From CAVSWT01 sp963731745 (GTDB lineage: Bacteria > Bacteroidota > Ignavibacteria > Ignavibacteriales > Ignavibacteriaceae): a stretch of DNA of 64,000 nucleotides. The stretch lies in the NCBI GenBank assembly GCA_963731745.1, contig CAVSWT010000011.1, positions 186,001 through 250,000 of the forward strand, given 5' to 3'. This document shows positions 19,701-28,600 of this stretch, piece after piece (positions within the stretch are counted from its first letter, which is position 1; each line of letters starts with the position of its first letter). Made by a program: the position numbers and the translations under genes. The notes beneath the pieces were generated by a model that worked only from the letters and a program-made list of their open reading frames with translations, was not told the DNA's origin and ran no database searches.

Positions 19701-19804
19701 TTGATTGTATACCAATCAAGTTCGGGATGAAATTCAGTAAATTGAGCAAAAATCTTTATGCTGAATAATGAGAACAATAACGTGTAAAGACCAATTCTTA
19801 CCAT
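16712..19804 (-). CDS. Gluzincin metallopeptidase, TolB-like propeller and outer-membrane barrel in one protein
   Basis: 1030 residues. Signal peptide (1-21). About 30-300 is a zinc-peptidase domain of the MA-like type: HEFTHMVQ near residue 123 gives the two His and catalytic Glu, and WFAEGTAQYM near 181 supplies the third ligand. About 310-590 has repeated propeller blades of the TolB/WD40-like type (FSPDGKKVLFISNKGSDYFG, VSHDGKKIVFLFQKDG, FSNDDSHIIFDFAYKEG). About 640-1030 is beta-rich and ends with Phe (GVLFGFDF), as in outer-membrane beta-barrels. It would sit in the outer membrane with the peptidase on one side of the propeller. It is in the type IX cluster but has no sorting domain. 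The fusion is recognised as a family pattern; its substrate is unknown. Confidence 0.8.
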   Translation of the reverse strand: MVRIGLYTLLFSLFSIKIFAQFTEFHPELDWYTIKGKHVDVHYHEGTERTARTVAKIADEVWGPITSLYEYVPDRVHFVIKDIDDYSNGATYFFDNKIEIWTSALDFDLRGTHNWLRNVISHEFTHMVQIQAANKLSRTVPAVYFQLLNYEDERRPDVLYGFPNVIVSYPIASLNMPAWFAEGTAQYMRKDFNYDNWDTHRDMILRCYALDNKMLTWNQMGVFGKTSLGNESVYNSGFALTRYISQKYGEDKLRKITKDLGKLTNFTIDDAFEDVLGKDGNAVYNEWQSFLKENYRKRSESVLANLVQGDTIAKSGFGNFYPVFSPDGKKVLFISNKGSDYFGLASIYQYDLDTKKEKSLVDGVRSSISYIPGTNKIVYAKLDDDNPNDYNVHDLYIYDIDEDEETRITFDLRANQPYVSHDGKKIVFLFQKDGTTNIGTVDISGKNFKQLTFYANGEQVYDAKFSNDDSHIIFDFAYKEGRDILEIAAEGGIQEKLIATSSDERNAVYDKNGNIIYASDETGIFNIYSFNPVTKEKKQLSNVIGGTFMPAVSDNGDIVYAGYTSSGFKIFLLNNHEQNNVKPSHDYVWVNDPPLDKDQPNGDLNKYDIRALRNYDDYNLPNYEEKKYTGVFSKLSFFPLIRFDNYNTSNGFFEKLKPGLYVGSSDMLNRYDIFAGAAINSRLERDLFLNFDYRNKLPLLFDLGIKPELGLELYNISRKANVDVSFGSHTVNGHTEYDYVVPTDVTYNLFEVDLVAKHRIFNRLNNLEFRFIFSKYTATLDGFLLPDKTFYPTTNDTYLIGRNFQLTYSFESLLPYIDSDINPIGAEIELRYNYESNKYNNEGNYVVEDGLLKPAYNLFNFHRLELNTKLHVPLFASNTLTAQIRAGTIFGPSVPDFFDFYLGGLVGLKAYPFYAVSGNEIAWLNLTYRFPLFRNIDSRLGHLYLDKIFFSIYGDIGNAWYGDVPKLSSFKKGAGAEIRFSLNSFYLFPTDIFFNASYGFDKFTREINDKTVTYGKEFRFYGGVLFGFDF

Positions 19805-19839
19805 AGAATATTTTTTATCCGGAATTATTAATTAAAAAA

Positions 19840-21258
19840 TTATTTAAGCAATACCATTTTTTTAATTTGCGAAAAACTCGAACCTTCTAATCTGTACAAA
19901 TATATTCCTGAACTTAAATTTGAACCGTTAAATTCTACTTCATGCAAACCAGAAGTGTAATTTCCACTTAGCAAAGTTGAAATTTCATTTCCTAATACAT
20001 CATAAATTTTCAATTTAATAAAATCGTCTTTCGGCAAATTAAATCTAATTGTTGTTGAAGGATTAAATGGATTAGGATAATTTTGTTCTAATTTGAATAC
20101 TGAAGGTTTAAAACTTGGTGCTACTCCAGCAAGTAAATCATATTTTAATTTAATAGAAGGGTCACCAAAAATATTATAAATATTATTTTGAGTAGTATTT
20201 GAAGAAGCAAACGCAAGTTTAACTGCTTCGCCAATCGAATAATGATTGTATGAATACAAATGATCTGTAAAATTTGGAAAAATAGAAACATCATTTGAAA
20301 AATAAACAACACCTACAGGACTGAATCCTGCTAAAGCTCCATCATTCTTAAATAGCATTTGATCTGTAATGCTGGTAGAATTAGAATCTGAGAAGTGGTT
20401 TGGGAATAGTGAAGAAATTATAAAATATTTATTATCATTATTTAAAAGTGATACATCTTCAGCACTAATCAATTTTTGATGAGTAAATTTTAAACTATTA
20501 CCATGACCAACCAGGAATACAGAAGATACGCCTGTATTATTAATAAAATTGAAGATCGAATCTTTATTGCCGTAATAAGCTGAGCTATCTGATTCGAAGT
20601 AATACTTCAAATCAAAATTTTGAGGAAATGAACTGCCCAATTTAATTGCAAACTGTTCAAATATATTTCCATCATTTCCCGTAGAAGTAATTCCATCATC
20701 AGCAATTATCAATGATCTCATATTCCATTCAGAAATTGATGCATAATTTTCATAATTTATTACTTTATTAAAATAATTGGTAAGCTCATCTACATTTCGA
20801 GCTGCAATTCTTCCTACGTAAAATGCAATTGAGTTTGTATCAACGGCATATCTATTTAGTGAATAAAAGTAATCTGTCATAGCTGTATCTGTTTTAGGAG
20901 AATTCGGCAATGTTACAAATATTTCATTTGGTATTTTAGATAAATCTCCTGCGATCAAAAAATATTTCGGCTGAGGTGATTTCCAGAAAGTGCCTGCATA
21001 GCTAATAAAATCACGAATATTTTCTTGCTCAGAATTTTCTGATTGAAATTGATTTAAAATTTCGGATGTATCAACCACCAACGTTTTTAATCCCATGTCT
21101 TTAGTTTTATGAAGTTTAAAATCTTGACAGGCGTTAACAAATTCCGGAACAGTGATAATGACATAATCAAATTGATTCGTACTATCCTTCAAATTTAATG
21201 ATTGAGAATAGATAAATGGGACAAATAGAACTGTTAATAGAATTGCCGAGCATTTCAT
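19840..21258 (-). CDS. C25 (gingipain)-like secreted protein without the catalytic Cys, with type IX sorting domain
   Basis: 472 residues: signal peptide (1-18), C25-like domain (about 28-375) and a C-terminal sorting domain (about 392-472, FKLEQNYPNPFNPSTTIRFN, then YDVLGNEI and GIYLYRLEG). The C25 fold is visible in DYVIITVPEFVNAC, KYFLIAGDLSKIP, VGRIAA, DDGITSTGNDG and the catalytic-His motif VFLVGHGNS near residue 250. Where PorU has TAATCDFAY, this protein has IISSLFPNHFSD, so the nucleophilic Cys is missing. It is most likely exported by type IX and inactive as a protease. A strong AGGAGGT site lies 4 bases before the ATG. Confidence 0.82.
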   Translation of the reverse strand: MKCSAILLTVLFVPFIYSQSLNLKDSTNQFDYVIITVPEFVNACQDFKLHKTKDMGLKTLVVDTSEILNQFQSENSEQENIRDFISYAGTFWKSPQPKYFLIAGDLSKIPNEIFVTLPNSPKTDTAMTDYFYSLNRYAVDTNSIAFYVGRIAARNVDELTNYFNKVINYENYASISEWNMRSLIIADDGITSTGNDGNIFEQFAIKLGSSFPQNFDLKYYFESDSSAYYGNKDSIFNFINNTGVSSVFLVGHGNSLKFTHQKLISAEDVSLLNNDNKYFIISSLFPNHFSDSNSTSITDQMLFKNDGALAGFSPVGVVYFSNDVSIFPNFTDHLYSYNHYSIGEAVKLAFASSNTTQNNIYNIFGDPSIKLKYDLLAGVAPSFKPSVFKLEQNYPNPFNPSTTIRFNLPKDDFIKLKIYDVLGNEISTLLSGNYTSGLHEVEFNGSNLSSGIYLYRLEGSSFSQIKKMVLLK

Positions 21259-21330
21259 TGTGACCTCCTATTTTATTGATATGACAACCAATAGTTATGG
21301 TAAACGAATGCTCAATAAATCATAAACTCC

Positions 21331-24300
21331 TTATTTTACTATAGCAATCTTAATTATATTTTGTTCCGTTTTGCCTGACTCACTAACTGCTTCTATACGA
21401 GCTAAATATACTCCGCTTTGAATATTACCAACATTCCAGGTTGTTTCATTATCAGTTCCGCCAGCTGCAGCTGCATTTAATTCAGCAACGAAGTCACCGG
21501 CAAGATCAAAAATTTTAATATTAATTTTTGAATTCTCCGAAACATAATATCTAATTTGAGTTTCTCCGCCGTAAACGGGATTGGGATAATTATAAGCTCT
21601 GTTTGTTGGAAAAAATTCAGTTGTTTGATTATCTGACTTGGCAGAAGATAAAAAAGAAGAATTTAATGTATTACCATTTGCTTCATCCCAAAATCCTCTC
21701 CCCGGTGTTGAGCTTATTGTCCATGCTGAGAAATAATTTTGGTTATTAATTACCGCCAAAGCAATCTTTCCATTAGATGTAAATATTGTGGGAGTTGCGG
21801 CTAACGGTTTGCCAACGGAAACAGGAAAATCATCAACAACTTTTCCAGTACCGCCGTCAATCGCAAATATTCTTCCATCAGAAGTTGCTGCAATAATTTC
21901 TGATCGATTGTCACCTTCGAAATCTGCTGCGACAGGCTGCCCGACAAATCCAATTCCAAGCGGATCACTAAATGGGAAATTATCGGCAGAAGCACCATAA
22001 ATATTTTTTGCTTCTATCTTATTTCCGTTAGTATATACTATATAGTTGCTTCCGTCATTTTTTAAATCTGTTAGCGCAAAGGTATTTGATCTATCACTTA
22101 ATTTAGTATCAAATTTAGCAACGTTAATTCCGTTTGAAATAACTTCAACTAAACCATTTCCATATCTTAAAATTGATAAATAATTTCCGGCTTTATCTTG
22201 CGTTAAAGATAAATCAATATTTGAAAGTGAGGATTCGTTCAATCCTAAATTTTTATTTATGTGTGTATCGCCAGCTAATGCATAATTATATTCTTTCTCA
22301 TTTTTATCAATAACCTTTGTTGCTGTAAGAACAGAAAAAAATTGATCACCGTCTGCGGCAATTTTAAATATAGGTTCCGAAGCTATACTTTTTGTTTCAA
22401 TCAATTGTGGATTTACGGAAATACTGCCGGAAGAATAGGTTAATAACTTACCTGAAATTGTGCCCAACAAAATCTGATATTGATTTACGGATTTCACAAA
22501 TACGACTGGTGGTGCGGTTATTTTTTCGCCAACGTTAAATTGATTTACTTTAACTGAATTACCATCATTCACGTATACATTTAAAGTTGAACCAATTGCG
22601 CCTATAATATATTGGGAACTATTTTCTGAATATGCTGCAGTTTTGAAATTTGAAAAACTCTGAAATGTATTTACTTGTTCGCCATTTAAATTTAAAATCA
22701 CCAAACTAGAATCATTTAACAGTGCAAAACCATTTGTAATACTTGTTAAACTGTTATTTGATGTAACAAGATTTAATTGATTTGAAAAAATCGGTTTAAC
22801 AATTGAGTCGCCGTAAACAACATTAAAACTCATTTTATTTGCAATAGAAGAAAAATTTAAAATAGTGATTAAACTATTCGCGCCGGAATTTGTAATACTT
22901 TTCGGACGTGTATCTTTTGAAAATTTATTTTCATAAAATTTAGAATCGTTGCCTTGAAACCATAAATCTTCAGGGCCGCCTTCACCGACAAAAACATCTC
23001 CAAGTATATCCTGAAATTTTTCACCAATATCCTGAATTCCATCAGCTTCTTCTAAATCAACACCGCGGTTTTCTTTGTCAACATTTATTTTATTATCGGC
23101 AATATTTTGATTTATAATATTTTCATCTATATGCCAAATTAAAATGCCGCTTCCAGGAACTGCCCAATCAAATTCATCAACATCAGTTACTACACCTTGC
23201 AATGAGTCTGTATCATAACTATAAAAACCCGTAGTATCTTTATATAATGTTCGAGTGAATGAAGTGCCGTTTGAAATATATTTTATGATTGCTCCATCAG
23301 CATGTGCATCTCTATTTCTATTTTGAACTAAATAATATTCAGTGGAACTTATAGGAATTTTTACTGCGACAGTATCGCTTAAAGCAGCAGCCTGATTTGT
23401 AGTTAAATTAATTTTATAATCACCAGGCGATAAAGTTAAAGGAGTAAGCCAACCCAAATACATTTTTTCCCATGCCGACATTTCAGGAGGGAATAATCCA
23501 TTATAGGCGAATATTGATTGTCCATCCATAAGTCCAAATCTTCCAATTGCACTTAAGCCTGTCTCAGTGTCAAATAAATCAGGTAAACCTAAATAACTTG
23601 CTACGCTCGCAGCCAATAAGCCATTTATAGAAATCTCAAATAGAATCTCTCCGCCAACGGAAGATAATTCCCTGCTCTCTGTTTCAGGAATAATGATTGA
23701 ATTTGAAATACTAAAATTATTATTTGAAACTGGAAATCCATTAAAGTTATCACCATAAATTTCTTTTAACGCATTCAATCCTAAATATATAGATGGAATA
23801 TCTTTTTCGGTTCCTAAGCTACCGGGTAGAGTAACGTCCCTTCCAACTCCAGCATGAAAAATTATAAACACATTATATCCGCCAAAATTAAAAGCCGGAT
23901 ATTTTGCGTCTGCAAGATTCCAAACTTCTTTAGAAAAATCAGCAACATTTGTGAAATCGCTGCTGTTATTGGCAGGAGAATAATTTCTCATTGTTTTTGA
24001 AACTGAAAATGTATCAGGCAATACTGCGTAAACAACAGGCAGTTTACCTCCCGAAACCTTTTGATAGTAATTTTTTACAAATTCAAGGTGGGCTTCAAAA
24101 TAAGCCTTGTTATGCGGCAGCGGATCTAATATATCACTTCCGTAATCTTTGGAATAGATTGATCCGAACTTCCCATTTCCAAAAGTTGCTTCATCTTTAT
24201 CCTCTTGAAAATTTACCATCACTGCTAATATTTTCAAGGTATCCGGAACAGCAATATTTTTACTAAATGATTTTGGAAAAGGATTAATATCAGCATTAAA

Positions 24301-24366
24301 GGATTGAGCAGATAAACTGCTCAATCCAATAGAAATGAGTGTAAAAGCTAGAATATTTTTAAGCAT
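21331..24366 (-). CDS. M6-peptidase-like secreted protein lacking HExxH, with propeller and type IX sorting domain
   Basis: 1011 residues. Signal peptide (1-20). About 45-310 resembles M6 (immune inhibitor A-like) metalloproteases: VMVNFQEDKDEATFGNG, YNVFIIFHAGVGRD, LGLPDLFDTETG, GRFGLMDGQSIFAYNG and SAWEKMYLGWL. In active members a HExxH motif precedes LGLPDLYD; here the stretch is NGLLAASVASYLGLPDLFD, with no His or Glu. About 500-880 holds repeated beta units, with a FG-GAP/PQQ-like tail (VAADFEGDNRSEIIAATSDG). The last 85 residues (YNYPNPVYGGETQIRYYVSE onward, ending IKIAIVK) are a sorting domain. It lies 6 bases from porV. Likely exported to the cell surface, probably not a protease. Confidence 0.8.
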   Translation of the reverse strand: MLKNILAFTLISIGLSSLSAQSFNADINPFPKSFSKNIAVPDTLKILAVMVNFQEDKDEATFGNGKFGSIYSKDYGSDILDPLPHNKAYFEAHLEFVKNYYQKVSGGKLPVVYAVLPDTFSVSKTMRNYSPANNSSDFTNVADFSKEVWNLADAKYPAFNFGGYNVFIIFHAGVGRDVTLPGSLGTEKDIPSIYLGLNALKEIYGDNFNGFPVSNNNFSISNSIIIPETESRELSSVGGEILFEISINGLLAASVASYLGLPDLFDTETGLSAIGRFGLMDGQSIFAYNGLFPPEMSAWEKMYLGWLTPLTLSPGDYKINLTTNQAAALSDTVAVKIPISSTEYYLVQNRNRDAHADGAIIKYISNGTSFTRTLYKDTTGFYSYDTDSLQGVVTDVDEFDWAVPGSGILIWHIDENIINQNIADNKINVDKENRGVDLEEADGIQDIGEKFQDILGDVFVGEGGPEDLWFQGNDSKFYENKFSKDTRPKSITNSGANSLITILNFSSIANKMSFNVVYGDSIVKPIFSNQLNLVTSNNSLTSITNGFALLNDSSLVILNLNGEQVNTFQSFSNFKTAAYSENSSQYIIGAIGSTLNVYVNDGNSVKVNQFNVGEKITAPPVVFVKSVNQYQILLGTISGKLLTYSSGSISVNPQLIETKSIASEPIFKIAADGDQFFSVLTATKVIDKNEKEYNYALAGDTHINKNLGLNESSLSNIDLSLTQDKAGNYLSILRYGNGLVEVISNGINVAKFDTKLSDRSNTFALTDLKNDGSNYIVYTNGNKIEAKNIYGASADNFPFSDPLGIGFVGQPVAADFEGDNRSEIIAATSDGRIFAIDGGTGKVVDDFPVSVGKPLAATPTIFTSNGKIALAVINNQNYFSAWTISSTPGRGFWDEANGNTLNSSFLSSAKSDNQTTEFFPTNRAYNYPNPVYGGETQIRYYVSENSKINIKIFDLAGDFVAELNAAAAGGTDNETTWNVGNIQSGVYLARIEAVSESGKTEQNIIKIAIVK

Positions 24367-24372
24367 TAATTT

Positions 24373-25560
24373 TTAGATCCCTCTTGGTAAACCTCTGGTG
24401 CTTTCAGGTGCGCCTCCCCAGCCAATTAGAACGGTAAAACGCAAAGTATCGGAGAGTGGATGATTCTCTCCTCCTTTGAACACAGATGTTGTTATATAAC
24501 TGAAATCAAAACCGTAAATATCATAACGTATGCCGGCACCGAAGGTTATAAATTTTCTATTTCCGTAACTTGGATCTTCATAGAAGAAACCGGACCTAAT
24601 TGCAAATAAAAAATCACCGGGTGTTCCGTACCAATATTCGAGTCCCATTGACGTAACGAATTGCCTCATAACCTCGCTAAAAGGCCTATCACCCCACGAA
24701 CTAAAAATTGCATTATACCATTCTTTCGAGGTGGAAGAAGTGTCGCCTGTTTCCGAATTGACAATTGTTTTCTTACTTATTAATAATCTGCTGAAATCCA
24801 GCGTGTAAGTTAAGGAATTGAATTCATCATTAAATAATTGGTATGCAAAACCTAACCTGAAATTTGTGGGTATCGGATCTGCCTGCGCCCTATCAATGTA
24901 ATAAATTTTCGGGCCCATATTACTTAAATTCAAACCAATGCTTAGATTGCCGCCGATATCTTCATCGATAAATGGGATAACTAGTTTAGCCGGACGCCAC
25001 ATTGTTGCTAAGTCAAAACTTACTGAGGTTGCAACACCTCTGCCCTGTTCGCCTGCTGTTGGCTGATCTGAAAGCCGGCTGTGAATTAATCTGAAGTTTA
25101 AACCAAGTCCCCAATCATCTGCAACTTTAGTTGCGTAACCTAATGTTAACGCAGCATCGAACGAATTGAATGTTCCAATCGGGTCTGGGCTGTCTTCGCC
25201 TGTTCTAACAAATTGACCAAAATTCATGTAAGTTATACTTGCGGTTAAGCTTCCGTCTAGTTCGTCAAAATATTGCCGATAAGTTAAATAATCATAAAAC
25301 AAATCTAGATTAAATTGGGGCAGCCAGTTACTATGCGTAATAGATACTTCGGATCCAGATAAAAAGGCAATGCCTGCAGGATTCCAAAATATAGCCGCAG
25401 AGTTATCGGCTAAACCTGCACCGGACTCGCCTATACCGCCACCGCGAGAATCTGGTGCCAGTTCAAGAAATGGGACAGCAGCTTCACCTTGTGCATATGA
25501 AGTTTTTACAACTCCCGCAAACATCACGCTGACCATCATTAGCCTGAGAAATATTTTCAT
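24373..25560 (-). CDS. porV: Type IX secretion outer-membrane protein PorV
   Basis: 395 residues with a signal peptide (MKIFLRLMMVSVMFAGVVKT, cleavage after SYAQ) and a beta-barrel of the FadL-like PorV/LptO type. The N-terminal FLELAPDSRGGGIGESGAGL and NSAAIFWNPAGIAF match the PorV signature, and the last strands end in FTVLIGWGG. PorV carries sorting-domain cargo from the translocon to PorU, whose gene lies directly upstream, and the two CTD-bearing genes lie directly downstream. A GGAGG site precedes the ATG. Confidence 0.88.
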   Translation of the reverse strand: MKIFLRLMMVSVMFAGVVKTSYAQGEAAVPFLELAPDSRGGGIGESGAGLADNSAAIFWNPAGIAFLSGSEVSITHSNWLPQFNLDLFYDYLTYRQYFDELDGSLTASITYMNFGQFVRTGEDSPDPIGTFNSFDAALTLGYATKVADDWGLGLNFRLIHSRLSDQPTAGEQGRGVATSVSFDLATMWRPAKLVIPFIDEDIGGNLSIGLNLSNMGPKIYYIDRAQADPIPTNFRLGFAYQLFNDEFNSLTYTLDFSRLLISKKTIVNSETGDTSSTSKEWYNAIFSSWGDRPFSEVMRQFVTSMGLEYWYGTPGDFLFAIRSGFFYEDPSYGNRKFITFGAGIRYDIYGFDFSYITTSVFKGGENHPLSDTLRFTVLIGWGGAPESTRGLPRGI

Positions 25561-25677
25561 TTTTATTTTCCTCCAATTGATAATGAACTTATTTTCTTAA
25601 TCATTAAAAACACATTTATAAATTTGCGAACATTAAATTAACTGAAAATATGTTTAATATTCATTGCAAAAATTTTT

Positions 25678-28600
25678 CTATTTAATTACTGCAAGTTTTC
25701 CTAAAACACTTTTATTAAAGCTGCCATCCACAGTTTTTACAATCAGTTTATATAAATATGTACCGTTGGCAATTTGATTTCCGTCTTCATCTCTTCCATC
25801 CCAATTAATTTTTACAAAATTACCTTCTACATTAAATTTTTCAATGTTTCTAATCAATCTTCCGGCAATTGTATATACTTTTATTTGAAGATCAACTGCA
25901 TTAGTTAAGTTCTTCTGAAATGTAAAAGTTGTGTTAGAAGCAAATGGATTTGGATAATTATAAACGTCCCGTATTGCTAATTCATCTGAACTTACAACAT
26001 TAAAGTAAGTTGTTTCTGTAGAAAGATTATTGAATACATCCCAGGCTTTTACTTTTAATTTATAATCACCAGGGTCTATATTGGCGAACTTATAATTAAC
26101 CTTTCCGGACTTTCCGCCGGCATCAATATCTCCGGTAAAATAATTTGAAAAGTCTATCGGATCATTTTCTTTATCATTAAGAACTCCTTCAAAACCATGC
26201 CCAATACCTGTGCCAGTTGTATTCAAACCAGTTTCATCTGATAATTTAATTATTAAGTCAGAATTGGGATTTGCTAATGTTCCACCGATTGAAGATTCAT
26301 TGTCAAAATAGATTTCGATGTCAGGCCCCTTCTCATCATTGGCAACTGAATTATCGGTTCCGCCAACTATAACATTATTTGTATAACCTATTCCATCAGA
26401 ATTACCATCGAAGAAATAAAATGCAATTTTGCCTTGCTTATTTTCGTAGGAAATATCTTTTGGGACGATAAAATTAGCATTAAATTTTCCGTTTACAACC
26501 GAAACTCTTCCTCGGAATATAACACCGCCTTGAAGAGTAACATCATAATTAATATCTGAAAAATGCACTGATCTTTGAGAATCGAAAACGGTTAAAATAC
26601 CTTCGCCGGAATAATCTGTCCAAACTGAATTATCAACAAACTTTCTTATGCTTCCACTTATTGTAGCGTGACTAAGAGCTTTCAATTGTACGTTCCCGGC
26701 AAGTGCATTATTTATATTTGATGGTGCAGCTGCCAAATTTCCGGAAAGCGCCAGAGTGGATTTTGCATCATTCTGAACAGAATGATTATTTGTTAAGCCT
26801 ACAGATTCTCCATTTATAGAATCAATACTTGCAGTATAATGCGGCACATTCAGCCGTAATGTAGGATCGCCAAATAAATGAAATTTAAAATCGTTCGAAT
26901 CAGATCTGCGAGATTTAGTTAAGAAATATGCTTTGCCTATTGTTGGAGCCAACCCGCTTGAATCGGTATTGTTCATCAAAAGATTAGAGAAAAATAAATT
27001 ATTCAAAGTAGAATTTGGTCCTGAATAGACCGGCCGTGCAGAAGCAAAAGCGGCAATTGCTCCGCTATTTTCTTTTAACATTAATATTTCCGTCGAGCTT
27101 TGCGTATTTGGTAAATCGTAATAAGCGAAATCACAAGTTGCTGCGGTTAAGAAAAAATATTTATCATTTACCATTTGCGGAATGGAAGTAGCTTCTTCAA
27201 ATACCCTTTCATGAGTCCAAACTTCCGGGCTGCCGTGTCCGATAAAATTTAGAATCAAAGTACCATCGTTTACAGCTTTTATTATTGCCTTATTCACTTC
27301 GGGTTTAGTTCTTCCGAAACTTGTTAAAACTGTTGGATAAGCGGATAAATAAATTTTATCTAAATTATATGAGCCTGGAATATAAAGTCTACCTAAGTCT
27401 TCGGATTGCGAAGTATGCTGTGCACCATCGTTTCCACTTGATGTCAAACCATCATCAGCTACGAGCGTAATTAAATTTCTCCAGGTCCCAAAATCTTTAT
27501 CCTGTTCATATTTAATGATTTTATCAACTGAAATTTGAGCATCAGCTTTGCTTTGACAGGTTATTCGGCTAACGGCTAAGTCTACAAAAGAATCATCCCC
27601 TTGCACTCTTGCATAATAATCATCCATTGGATAAGAGATTATATCATTTAAAAATTCATAAGTTTCCCAAACAGGTACAAAATTATTGCCTACACCTTCA
27701 ATGTTTTTATAATCATAAGTTGCATCACCAAAGAGAAGAACATATTCAGGTTGTATTGTCCAATTATCATAAGCATATTTAATAAAGTCTCTTATGCCTG
27801 AAGGGTCGTTAGAACCATTAGCAAATTCATTTTCAATTTCTTTTACATCTACAACAATAGTCGATAATTTGTAAGAGGATTCGTTCTGTCTATAATTTTG
27901 AAGTCGATCTGCTTGAGCTCTAAACTCCGGATGGGTAATTATAATGAATTTTGCTCCCTCAGCAATCCCATGTACATTCTGATTATTAACCTGAGCCGGA
28001 TTAGATGGAGATTTAAAATTATCATCACCCAAAGCTAAAAATTCTGAAACATTTCCCTCATTTTCTGACTTTTGAAACCGGAACTCACCGCCGCTAAGCA
28101 GAATAGGGTTTGTAATCATTTTTACATTCGAATAATCGCTTATATCAAACACTTTAATATTAAGTGAAGGAAAATTTGTAATATGATATTCAATATTTGC
28201 GGTTGTATCTTTAGAATAAAATATAAGTTGATTGTTTGTCGGAATTAAGCTCTTCTGATATTGTATTTCAAAATAATCGAGATAGCCAATTGCCGAAGAT
28301 GAATTACCTTCGTAATCAAATCTTAAGGCGCTTTGATTATTAGGCAATGAACCGACATGAACTGCTGAACGCTGTAATGCATTCCCATAAATGTGGTCTT
28401 TATTACTTCCTTCAGTTGGGTAGCCAGAAATTGGGTTCGAAAATAATAAACCTGAATTCTCGTAAACTTTAAGCGTGGCAGTAGACGGAGACGCACTTAC
28501 AAATTGTATATTATAATTAATTTTTGAATTTGGAATTAAACCATATAATGTATTTACATATGTGCGCGTTGGGTTAGTCTCAGGAAAATCATCACCCAGA

